Positions 55,114 through 62,733 of a stretch of 64,000 nt of DNA are shown here, in pieces. This DNA is from UBA6170 sp942491385 (GTDB lineage Bacteria; Chloroflexota; Anaerolineae; Anaerolineales; Anaerolineaceae), in assembly GCA_942491385.1 (NCBI GenBank), contig CALOAF010000005.1, positions 248,001 through 312,000 of the forward strand, given 5' to 3'. Within the stretch, counting starts at the first letter, position 1; each line of letters begins with the position of its first letter. Under the pieces are notes generated by a model, which was not told where the DNA came from, searched no databases, and worked only from the letters and a program-made list of their open reading frames with translations. The position numbers were made by a program, and so were the translations under genes.

Positions 55114-55189
55114 GAGTGCTAGTTGTATGACAACTTTGGCAGAGCACTCCAATTTTTATTGGCTCTGTTTAATAGAAATCATTAAACAG
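55114..55189 (+). promoter_or_regulatory. Structured leader of the mmd operon (three consecutive hairpins)
   Basis: Hairpin A: GAGTGCT (55114-55120) with AGCACTC (55143-55149), enclosing AGTTGT/ACAACT (55121-55135). Hairpin B: CCAAT/ATTGG (55149-55162). Hairpin C: CTGTTTAAT (55165-55173) with ATTAAACAG (55181-55189). The ribosome-binding site AGAGGAG lies 20 nt further on. It is a candidate cis-regulatory RNA with no family that I recognise. Confidence 0.5.
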
Positions 55190-55222
55190 AAAATTTTATT
55201 TTCAGATTGAAGAGGAGAACAT

Positions 55223-56773
55223 ATGCAAGAAATAGATCCCCGTATTCTTGAGTTGCGAGAAAAACGCAAACAATCAAAGCTTGGTGGTGGAGAAAAACGG
55301 ATCGCGTCACAACATTCTAAAGGTAAATTATTCGCACGCGAACGTCTTGACCTACTCCTTGATCCCGGGACATTTTACGAATTAGAGCCATACACTGTTC
55401 AGCGTGGAGATCATATGGGTGGCTCAAGTGATGAGATGACTGATGGTGTCGTAACTGGATTTGGTCAAATCGATAATAGAACCGTTTATGTGTACTCCCA
55501 GGATTTCACAATCCAAGGTGGTTCGCTTGGAGAAATGCAAGGAAAGAAAATCGCCCGACTAATGGATCTTGCAGCGAGTACTGGCTGCCCGGTAATTGGA
55601 ATGCTGGATTCAGGTGGAGCAAGAATTCAGGAAGGTGTGTATAGCTTAGGTGCATATGCGGAAATCTTTAAACGAAATGCCATTTACTCTGGTGTTGTTC
55701 CTCAGATCAGCGTAATTTTAGGTCCTTGCGCAGGTGGAGCTGTTTATTCTCCTGCAGTGACCGACATTATTATTATGGTCGACAAGCAATCATATATGTT
55801 CTTAACCGGTCCCCAAGTCATTAAGTCAGTTACCGGTGAGGATGTTGATTTTGAGAGTTTGGGTGGAGCGCAGGTTCATCTCGGTCTGAGTGGATTGGCA
55901 CATCTGGTTGGACAGGATGAAAAAGAAGCACTTGCCTTGGCACGCCAAGCGATATCTTACTTTCCATCGAACAATGCGGAAAATGCCCCCGTTCTACCCA
56001 CCGATGATGATCCAGGCCGAGCGGAGGAAGCATTAAATAGCCTAGTTCCGTTAGATCCCAACGCACCTTACAGCATGCATGAAGCAATCGATTTAATTGT
56101 GGATAAAGGATCATTCCTTGAATTACAGACAACTTTTGCTCAAAATGCGCTAATAGGTTTTGCCAGAATGAATGGCATGTCGGTTGGAATTGTTGGTCAA
56201 GAACCAAGCCAAATGGCAGGTGTAATGGATATTAACTCAGCAGATAAAATCGCGCGCTTTGTTCGCTTATGCGATGCTTTCAATATCCCTGTCATTACTT
56301 TTGTTGATTCTCCAGGCTTCTTACCTGGTGTTAACCAAGAACACAATGGTGTCATTCGCCATGGAGCAAAAGTGTTATTTGCCTATTCAGAATCTACTGT
56401 TCCTAAGATTTCAGTGACAACAAGAAAATCATATGGTGGCGCTTATGTTGTTCTCAGTTCAAAATTTATTGGAACCGATGTCACCTTAGCCTGGCCTAGT
56501 GCTGAAATAGCAGTGATGGGGCCTGGTGGTGCAGCTAGCATCCTGTATGGTAAACAAATCAAAGCTGCTGAAAACCCAGAGGCTGAACGAGAAAGGTTAA
56601 CCGAAGAATATCGGCAGACATTCTTAAACCCTTACGCTGCTGCCAGAGCTGGTTATGTTGATGATGTTATTGAACCTCGTGAAACCAGACAACGCATAAT
56701 CCAGGCATTAAATGCGATTCGAGATAAAGCTGTGAGTTTACCTGCCCGTAAACACGGTAACATTCCATTATAA
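55223..56773 (+). CDS. mmdA: Carboxyltransferase subunit of Na+-pumping acyl-CoA decarboxylase (MmdA-like), 516 aa
   Basis: A crotonase-fold acyl-CoA carboxyltransferase: the N-terminal half carries LDSGGARIQEGVYSL and GPCAGGAVYSPAVTD, and the C-terminal half carries FVDSPGFLPGVNQEHNG and RKSYGGAYVVLSS. It moves CO2 from an acyl-CoA to biotin on MmdC. The membrane subunits that follow show that this is a decarboxylase, not a biosynthetic carboxylase. Methylmalonyl-CoA is the likeliest substrate by family; glutaconyl-CoA cannot be excluded. AGAGGAG precedes the start. Confidence 0.93.
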   Translation: MQEIDPRILELREKRKQSKLGGGEKRIASQHSKGKLFARERLDLLLDPGTFYELEPYTVQRGDHMGGSSDEMTDGVVTGFGQIDNRTVYVYSQDFTIQGGSLGEMQGKKIARLMDLAASTGCPVIGMLDSGGARIQEGVYSLGAYAEIFKRNAIYSGVVPQISVILGPCAGGAVYSPAVTDIIIMVDKQSYMFLTGPQVIKSVTGEDVDFESLGGAQVHLGLSGLAHLVGQDEKEALALARQAISYFPSNNAENAPVLPTDDDPGRAEEALNSLVPLDPNAPYSMHEAIDLIVDKGSFLELQTTFAQNALIGFARMNGMSVGIVGQEPSQMAGVMDINSADKIARFVRLCDAFNIPVITFVDSPGFLPGVNQEHNGVIRHGAKVLFAYSESTVPKISVTTRKSYGGAYVVLSSKFIGTDVTLAWPSAEIAVMGPGGAASILYGKQIKAAENPEAERERLTEEYRQTFLNPYAAARAGYVDDVIEPRETRQRIIQALNAIRDKAVSLPARKHGNIPL

Positions 56774-56783
56774 GGAGGATCGT

Positions 56784-57158
56784 GTGAATCCAATTATTCA
56801 AGGTTTATTTATTACTGCAATTGGGATGGGGTTGGTTTTTCTTTCAATTCTATTTTTGTGGGGATTTATGGATGTATTAGTTCGCATAACGGCTGAAAAG
56901 ACAACGGAAAAGAAACCTGATGTTCTGGTTGTTAATGAGGATGCAGAAGCGAACACCTTAGCTCATACCGATTCTAAGCGGTTACAAAAAGTAGCAGCGA
57001 TTGCAGTAGCAATTGCAATGGGTCTTCAAAAACAAGTCCCCATCATCAAGCCGCAAGAATCTAAACCCATCAGTCCCTGGCAAGCAGCAAAACGCAACCA
57101 TGTTTTTGGTCAACCTGCTGCATTATTAAATCGCAAATCTCGAGGAACTTCAAAATGA
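56784..57158 (+). CDS. mmdD: Gamma-type membrane subunit of the Na+ decarboxylase (OadG/MmdD-like), 124 aa
   Basis: One N-terminal membrane helix (GLFITAIGMGLVFLSILFLWGFMDVLV) with the G-M-G-x-V-F-x-x-L pattern of OadG-type subunits is followed by a flexible acidic/Ala region and a Pro-rich C-terminus (ISPWQAAKRNHVFGQ). It links the carboxyltransferase to the membrane pump. The start is GTG with GGAGG before it. It lies 10 bp after mmdA and overlaps mmdC by 4 bp. Confidence 0.88.
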   Translation: MNPIIQGLFITAIGMGLVFLSILFLWGFMDVLVRITAEKTTEKKPDVLVVNEDAEANTLAHTDSKRLQKVAAIAVAIAMGLQKQVPIIKPQESKPISPWQAAKRNHVFGQPAALLNRKSRGTSK

Positions 57159-57589
57159 AAATGAAAATACAAGTTGAAAATGAATCTTACGAAATTGAAA
57201 TTGAAGATTTAGACTCTCGCCCTGTGGTCGCAAAAGTTAATGGAGAAACTTTTGAAGTGTTTCCAGAAGAGGTTGAGGTACCAAAACCGGTAGTACTTCC
57301 TCCATCTTCACCGAAACCTGCTGCAACAGCTACCCGGGTTGCCCCGAGAGCAGTTGTTCCTAAAGCAGCTGCTGGTAATTCAGTGGTCGCACCAATTCCC
57401 GGAACGATCGATACCATAAAAGTACGAGAGGGTGAAGACGTCAAAAGTGGTCAGGAATTATTGATTCTCGAAGCTATGAAGATGAAAAATTCTATTCGTG
57501 CAACACGTGATGGAAAAATTGGACGAATATACGTTTCAGTCGGTGATCAAGTCCCTCATAACCATGTCATGTTAGACTTCGCTGATTAG
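57155..57589 (+). CDS. mmdC: Biotin carrier subunit (MmdC-like), 144 aa
   Basis: The C-terminal biotinyl domain has EAMKM with the target Lys109, 35 residues from the end as usual, after a Pro/Ala-rich linker (VVLPPSSPKPAATATR). The N-terminal 45 residues resemble the usual non-biotinyl leader. It carries carboxyl groups between MmdA and the membrane pump MmdB. It overlaps mmdD by 4 bp. Confidence 0.94.
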   Translation: MKMKIQVENESYEIEIEDLDSRPVVAKVNGETFEVFPEEVEVPKPVVLPPSSPKPAATATRVAPRAVVPKAAAGNSVVAPIPGTIDTIKVREGEDVKSGQELLILEAMKMKNSIRATRDGKIGRIYVSVGDQVPHNHVMLDFAD

Positions 57590-57601
57590 TGGAGGATATT
57601 C

Positions 57602-58723
57602 ATGGATTTTACTCAATTAATTACTGAAATTACACGAGGCTTCACAAACTTCACATGGCAAAATGGGGTAATGATATTAATTGGTTTAACACTAATTGCC
57701 TTAGCAATTATCAAAGAATATGAACCAGTTTTATTACTTCCGATCGGTTTTGGTTGTATTTTAGCAAATTTAGGTATGTCATCTGACCATGGTGTTTTTA
57801 AGGTCATATACGATGCTGGAATTAAAACTGAATTATTCCCGCTCCTAATCTTCATCGGCGTTGGAGCAATGATTGATTTTAGACCATTGCTCTCAATGCC
57901 TAAGATGGTTTTATTAGGTGCAGCCGGACAATTTGGTATTTATGGCGCTCTAATGGTAGCACTCGCATTAGGATTCCCTTTAAATGAAGCTGCTGCTATT
58001 GGAACAATTGGCGCTATTGATGGGCCAACAGCAATTTTCGTCACAACGAAAATTGCCCCAGAAATTCTTGCCCCTGTTGCGGTAGCAGCATATTCCTATA
58101 TGAGTTTAATACCTGTTATTCAGATTCCGATCATGAAACTTATGACCACTCGGAAAGAACGTTTAATTCGTATGGAATATGCCGCAAAACCTGTATCAAA
58201 CAAGGCAGTCATCTCCTTCCCCATCATCATTACAATCATTATTAGTTTACTTGCCCCTGATGCTGCGCCATTAATCGCAACATTGATGTTAGGAAACCTT
58301 CTAAGAGAATCGGGTGTTGTTGATCGTTTGAACAAAGCAGCCCAAAACGAATTAATTAACGTGTCCACGTTGTTCTTAGGATTGGCTGTCGGATCTACAA
58401 TGATTGGTTCATCCTTCTTGAACGTGAAGACACTTGGCATCCTGTTAATCGGCTTATTTGCCTTTGTGTTAGACACTGTTGCGGGCTTACTGTTTGGTAA
58501 ACTGATGAAAGTGCTCTCAGGCGGAAAGATCAATCCTTTAATTGGCGCTTGTGGTATCAGTGCTTTCCCAATGGCTGGACGTCTGGCTGCTCAAGCTGCT
58601 CAGGAAGAAGATTTCGAAAACTTCATTTTGATGCATGCAATGGGTGCAAATACTGCTGGCCAATTAGGTTCTGTTATTGCCGGTGGTCTCTTGCTAGCCA
58701 TTACATTAGGGATTATGGGTTAA
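57602..58723 (+). CDS. mmdB: Na+-translocating decarboxylase beta subunit (MmdB/OadB/GcdB), 373 aa
   Basis: A multi-spanning membrane protein (about nine to eleven helices) with GAMIDFRPLL, IGAIDGPTAIFVTTKIAP including the functional Asp, and GSSFLNVKTLGIL; C-terminal GANTAGQLGSVIAGG is also typical. It decarboxylates carboxybiotin and exports Na+. It lies 12 bp after mmdC and ends the operon at a strong terminator. Confidence 0.96.
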   Translation: MDFTQLITEITRGFTNFTWQNGVMILIGLTLIALAIIKEYEPVLLLPIGFGCILANLGMSSDHGVFKVIYDAGIKTELFPLLIFIGVGAMIDFRPLLSMPKMVLLGAAGQFGIYGALMVALALGFPLNEAAAIGTIGAIDGPTAIFVTTKIAPEILAPVAVAAYSYMSLIPVIQIPIMKLMTTRKERLIRMEYAAKPVSNKAVISFPIIITIIISLLAPDAAPLIATLMLGNLLRESGVVDRLNKAAQNELINVSTLFLGLAVGSTMIGSSFLNVKTLGILLIGLFAFVLDTVAGLLFGKLMKVLSGGKINPLIGACGISAFPMAGRLAAQAAQEEDFENFILMHAMGANTAGQLGSVIAGGLLLAITLGIMG

Positions 58724-58743
58724 GAAACAAATTTTCAATCAAT

Positions 58744-58780
58744 AAGAAACTGGTCAAAATCGACCAGTTTCTTTTTTTTT
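58744..58780 (+). terminator. Rho-independent terminator of the mmd operon
   Basis: AAGAAACTGGTC and GACCAGTTTCTT form a 12-bp perfect stem with a short loop, followed by a run of T. The stem ends 50 bp after the mmdB stop. Confidence 0.93.
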
Positions 58781-58816
58781 CTATCAAATTATTATTACCT
58801 TGATACGATAAATTTG

Positions 58817-59479
58817 TTAATCGAAATCGAGGCGGTAGCCAACCCCTCTGACCGTTTTGATGAAATCAGGATGGCGAGGATCATCCTCAATTAAATTTCT
58901 TAACCAACTGACGTGTACATCCAGTGTGCGCGTATCCCCAATATAATCTGTTTCCCAAACGAACTTAAATAACTCATCGCGCCCAAATACTTGGCCGGGT
59001 TTCTGCATGAGCGCTTGAAGAAGTCTGGTTAAGCGTGGTGTTAGACTGATTTGTTTTTCGTTCACCTTTACAAAGCGATGGGTTAAGTCCAAATCAATCG
59101 GCCCAGCTTTCACGACATCATTGCTGGACTTTAATGGTAAAAGTACTTTGATTCGATTGAGTAATTTCTGCAGTGTGAACGGTAAATGCATGATCACGTC
59201 TGCTTCAAAATCATCATTCTCCTTGACACCATTTCCCAGAATCAAAATAATGGGGGTTTGCTGGGTTGCAGATCTTAAGGATTGACAGATGCGCTTGCCA
59301 CTGGTTCGCATTGAATCAGCATCAACCACGATAATCTCGGGTTGTTCTTTGTCTAATTTATTTAATGCAGCATTCCCACTGGGAACACTGATTACACGAA
59401 AACCTTTCTTTGTTAATCCCCCCACAAACGAAGAACGTTCTGCCCTTTTACCCTCGATCACCAAGATTTTGCCTGACAA
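58817..59479 (-). CDS. OmpR/PhoB-family response regulator with a degenerate receiver, 220 aa
   Basis: The C-terminal winged helix is intact (TRLLQALMQKPGQVFGRDELFKFVW and VHVSWLRNLIEDD, TVRGVGYRL). The N-terminal receiver keeps the acceptor Asp53, but the paired acidic residues at the N-terminus are replaced by EGK, the Ser/Thr position by Gly and the conserved Lys before the Pro-Phe by Leu. It may therefore not be controlled by phosphorylation. No histidine kinase gene is adjacent. It is divergent from the bifunctional-nuclease gene across a 326-bp interval with palindromes. Confidence 0.9.
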   Translation of the reverse strand: MSGKILVIEGKRAERSSFVGGLTKKGFRVISVPSGNAALNKLDKEQPEIIVVDADSMRTSGKRICQSLRSATQQTPIILILGNGVKENDDFEADVIMHLPFTLQKLLNRIKVLLPLKSSNDVVKAGPIDLDLTHRFVKVNEKQISLTPRLTRLLQALMQKPGQVFGRDELFKFVWETDYIGDTRTLDVHVSWLRNLIEDDPRHPDFIKTVRGVGYRLDFD

Positions 59480-59570
59480 CGACTACCACCTATTCTAATT
59501 ATTTAATAAGAAAACCATCATTGAGTGCCTTGTTTATATCAATGTTTCTTGCTTACACACTTACTCAAAA

Positions 59571-59628
59571 TGCAAATAAAAAGATGAATAATGGATTGCT
59601 TTTAGTAATAAATATTCGATTTGAGTAA
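59571..59628. repeat. Widely spaced inverted repeat in the response-regulator upstream region
   Basis: TTACTCAAA (59571-59579) and TTTGAGTAA (59620-59628) are perfect complements separated by 40 bp. It could be paired operator half-sites for a looping repressor or chance. Confidence 0.35.
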
Positions 59629-59672
59629 TAAGTAAATTGATTATACCTTAACCTTAAAGAAAACAAGTTAAC

Positions 59673-59708
59673 AGTTTTTCTTAAGATTGAATAATCTTAA
59701 GAAAAACT
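59673..59708. repeat. Perfect 16-bp-stem hairpin between divergent genes
   Basis: AGTTTTTCTTAAGATT and AATCTTAAGAAAAACT pair perfectly around GAAT. It lies in the 326-bp gap (59480-59805) between the response-regulator and BFN genes, which otherwise holds the BFN promoter and no gene. No T-run follows, so a terminator is less likely than a binding site. Confidence 0.7.
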
Positions 59709-59739
59709 AAAACCAGAGAATCTCAAACTGTACGATCGT

Positions 59740-59768
59740 TTGCTTATAGAGTACCACCATGTTAAAAT
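59740..59768 (+). promoter_or_regulatory. Promoter of the BFN gene
   Basis: TTGCTT (59740-59745), 17 bp, TAAAAT (59763-59768). The start codon lies 37 bp after the -10 element. Confidence 0.55.
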
Positions 59769-59805
59769 ACAAGAAGAATCCGCTTATTTCCCTGCGGGAG
59801 GAAAA

Positions 59806-60411
59806 ATGTCAAACACAAAAATGGTCGAAGTAATCATCGATAGCGTACGTGTTAGTCTGACCAACCAACAGAGAATTGTAGTTCTGCGAGATGTAAATGC
59901 AGAACGTTATTTGCCGATTTGGATCGGCCCTTATGAAGCAGAATCAATCACCATCGCCTTACAGGAAATTGAAGTTTCCCGGCCGCAGACGCATGATTTA
60001 ATTAAAAATATATTTAATCAAATGAATGCCCGTTTGCTCAGGGTTGAAGTGCTTTCCTTAAAAGATGATGTGTTTTATGGAAATTTGTTAGTTGAACTCA
60101 ACGGGGAGGTCATTGAAATCGATTCAAGACCTTCCGATGCATTGGCTTTGGCAGCACGTATGCATGCCAAGGTATTGGTCAGTGAAGAAGTAATGAATTC
60201 TGCCGGGATTGTTCCAGAAGTGGACATTCAGGAAAGTGATATCCATCAAACACCCACCTCCTCAGCCGATACCCAGCCAGTAGACGATGATATCAGTGAA
60301 GAACGATTATCTGTGTTTGAAGATTTCCTCGGCTCCCTCGATATTGGTGGATTGGACGAAGACAAAGAAGATGATAATTCCACCCCTTCAGATGAGGAAC
60401 CGGATAAATAA
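59806..60411 (+). CDS. Bifunctional-nuclease (BFN/DUF151) domain protein, 201 aa
   Basis: The BFN domain covers residues 1-130: LPIWIGPYEAESITIALQ and VEIDSRPSDALALA, the family's hallmark. The domain is found in eukaryotic bifunctional nucleases, but most bacterial copies are uncharacterised. The last 55 residues form an acidic tail. The start at 59806 is chosen over 59740 because GGGAGG lies just upstream and the -10 element would fall inside the longer frame. It precedes dnaB by 236 bp. Confidence 0.88.
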   Translation: MSNTKMVEVIIDSVRVSLTNQQRIVVLRDVNAERYLPIWIGPYEAESITIALQEIEVSRPQTHDLIKNIFNQMNARLLRVEVLSLKDDVFYGNLLVELNGEVIEIDSRPSDALALAARMHAKVLVSEEVMNSAGIVPEVDIQESDIHQTPTSSADTQPVDDDISEERLSVFEDFLGSLDIGGLDEDKEDDNSTPSDEEPDK

Positions 60412-60647
60412 TTCTGGAATCAAATTCTACCCTATGCAGAACCTAAAATAAAACCACATTTTCAGGAGGTAAGTTATTTGTTTTACCTCATGATCACTTA
60501 TATAATTTATGAATGAAAAGATGACGGGAAGCTTTGATTGAGCTCCTCCCTTTCATCAACCTTTTATGGGATCAATCAACTGCTGCGATATCAATTGGGG
60601 CTGATCTTTGGTAGAATTGAAAACCAAGTCCCGAAAGCTGGAAGAAA

Positions 60648-62027
60648 ATGATGGATTATTCACGACCCGAAGAAAGCACATCAATTACATCTCAACAACC
60701 ACATAATCGTGAGGCTGAAGAGGCTGTATTAGGCGCGGTTCTTATATTTCCTGAAGCCTACTATGATCTTTCTCAAAAACTGAAGTCTGATGATTTTTAT
60801 ATTATTCGAAACCGTTGGGTGTGGGAGTCATACACCACCCTGATAGAGCGGCGTCAGAAAATTGACCTGTTAACCGTGAGTGCCGCCTTGAATGAGAAGA
60901 ACCACCTCGAGGAAATCGGTGGAACCGCTTATCTGACAACCCTCATTAATCAAACGCCAACTTCATTGCACGCAGAAGCCTACGCTGAAATTGTAGAAGA
61001 AAATGCTATGCGCCGCAGAATGTTGGAAGCCGCCAACCATCTGGCCAAACAAGCCTATGATCGTGGAAAATCCATTAATACACTTCTGGATGAAGCTGAA
61101 AAAGCAGTGTTTGGTTTAAGTGAAAGGCGTATCACTTATGATCTCCAACCAATTCAAAAAGTACTTGGCACCTACTACGAACGCATTGACCATCTTTCTC
61201 AACGCCCGGATGAAATCTTTGGTGTCCCCACCGGATTATTTGATCTGGATAAGATTTTGGGTGGCTTGCAAAAATCAGATTTACTGATCATTGCCGGACG
61301 TCCTGGAATGGGTAAAACCGGTTTCATGTTATCTGTGGCAAAAAATGCAGCTCAGAAACATCGCAAACACGTGGCTGTGTTCTCACTGGAAATGTCCAAT
61401 GAACAGTTGATCCAGCGGTTAATCGCCCAGGAAACTGGTATCGATACCCAACGGTTACGGTCGGGGCAATTGTATGATGATGAATGGTCAAAATTCACCC
61501 AAGCGATTACTGTCTTGAGCGATACCCATATTTGGCTGGACGATACACCTGCAATTACCCCACTTTCATTACGTACTAAGTGTCGCCGGCTGCATATGGA
61601 ACATCAACTGGATTTGATTATTGTCGATTATCTGCAACTGATGGCTGGAGATACCCGCACTGAAAACCGTGTACAGGAAGTATCGTATATTTCACGTAAT
61701 CTCAAGGTGTTAGCAAGAGAACTAAATGTTCCTGTTTTGGTAGGTGCCCAGCTTTCCCGTGCAGTAGAGCAACGTGCCGATAAACGCCCCGTCCTTTCTG
61801 ATTTGCGTGAATCCGGTAGTCTTGAACAGGATTCGGATATCGTGATGTTCATCCACCGCCCTGATGGAAAAGAGGCGGATAACCCACGTCAGAACATTGC
61901 AGAAATCATCATTTCTAAACATCGTAACGGTCCTACCCACCCCGGGATTGAGTTGGTGTTCCTGAATAACCTGGCGCGTTTTGAAAATGCTGCCAAATCA
62001 GAAAAACCGACCTTCAAAAAGAGGTAG
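60648..62027 (+). CDS. dnaB: Replicative DNA helicase DnaB, 459 aa
   Basis: The N-terminal DnaB domain (PHNREAEEAVLGAVL) and C-terminal RecA-like motor are complete: Walker A GRPGMGKT (217-224), the SLEMSNEQL segment, DYLQLM (Walker B) and the Arg finger region. No intein is present. It unwinds DNA at the replication fork as a hexamer. The next gene starts 1 bp after the stop, so dnaB heads the helicase-loading operon. An ATG at 60651 is the alternative start. Confidence 0.97.
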   Translation: MMDYSRPEESTSITSQQPHNREAEEAVLGAVLIFPEAYYDLSQKLKSDDFYIIRNRWVWESYTTLIERRQKIDLLTVSAALNEKNHLEEIGGTAYLTTLINQTPTSLHAEAYAEIVEENAMRRRMLEAANHLAKQAYDRGKSINTLLDEAEKAVFGLSERRITYDLQPIQKVLGTYYERIDHLSQRPDEIFGVPTGLFDLDKILGGLQKSDLLIIAGRPGMGKTGFMLSVAKNAAQKHRKHVAVFSLEMSNEQLIQRLIAQETGIDTQRLRSGQLYDDEWSKFTQAITVLSDTHIWLDDTPAITPLSLRTKCRRLHMEHQLDLIIVDYLQLMAGDTRTENRVQEVSYISRNLKVLARELNVPVLVGAQLSRAVEQRADKRPVLSDLRESGSLEQDSDIVMFIHRPDGKEADNPRQNIAEIIISKHRNGPTHPGIELVFLNNLARFENAAKSEKPTFKKR

Positions 62028-62028
62028 G

Positions 62029-62733
62029 ATGAAATTATTTTCAGGTTTTTCTATGTCTGACGGCGCTCAGATGACTTCCATTCCATCAGAGTTCTTTGTC
62101 AGTCTTCTGCCTCTCATTGATGATGTATACGAATTAAAAGTTACTTTGTTTGCAATCTGGTTTCTAGAACAACTTGAAAGCAGGATTAAATTTTTTCGAT
62201 ACCAGAATTTTTTATCGGATGAAGCTTTTTTAGCCGGAATGGGGAAAAATCGAGATGAAGCAATCAAAAATCTCGATCATGGTTTGCAACTTGCGCTTGA
62301 TCGCAATACTTTATTAAAAGGAAATGACGATACCGATCCGCAGGGAGATGCCATTTATTTCATCAATACTCCTCGTGGCCGCGCAGCACATAAAGGGTGG
62401 CTGGCTGGATCATGGCAAGTTGAAGATCAGCCACTACCAGCGCGTCTCCCACAACGCCCCAACATTTTCAAATTGTATGAAGCCAATATTGGGCCATTAA
62501 CCCCGATGATTGCAGAAACGTTGCAAGATGCAGAAGTAACGTATCCTATCAGCTGGATTGAACAGGCGATCAGAATCGCTGTAGAAAATAACGTGCGCCG
62601 CTGGCGCTACGTCGAAGCTATTCTGTCATCCTGGAAAGAGAGAGGACGAGATGAAAAAGATAGACGAGACACTCAAGAAGATGCAAAAAAATTCCTCGAT
62701 GGAGAATTTGGACAGTTCTTCAAAACCGGATAG
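62029..62733 (+). CDS. DnaD-domain protein, 234 aa
   Basis: The C-terminal region (NIFKLYEANIGPLTPMIAETL through NVRRWRYVEAILSSWKERG) is a DnaD/DnaB_2 domain, as in Bacillus DnaD, which remodels DNA during helicase loading at origins and restart sites. The N-terminal part is winged-helix-like. The start at 62029 has AGAGGTAGG directly upstream; the frame open from 61981 overlaps dnaB. It lies between dnaB and the DnaC-like gene, matching a primosome role. Confidence 0.87.
   Translation: MKLFSGFSMSDGAQMTSIPSEFFVSLLPLIDDVYELKVTLFAIWFLEQLESRIKFFRYQNFLSDEAFLAGMGKNRDEAIKNLDHGLQLALDRNTLLKGNDDTDPQGDAIYFINTPRGRAAHKGWLAGSWQVEDQPLPARLPQRPNIFKLYEANIGPLTPMIAETLQDAEVTYPISWIEQAIRIAVENNVRRWRYVEAILSSWKERGRDEKDRRDTQEDAKKFLDGEFGQFFKTG

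Noticed and set aside
58744..58780. The strong hairpin after mmdB as an operator
   Set aside because: Its 12-bp stem with a T-run has a simple explanation as a terminator.
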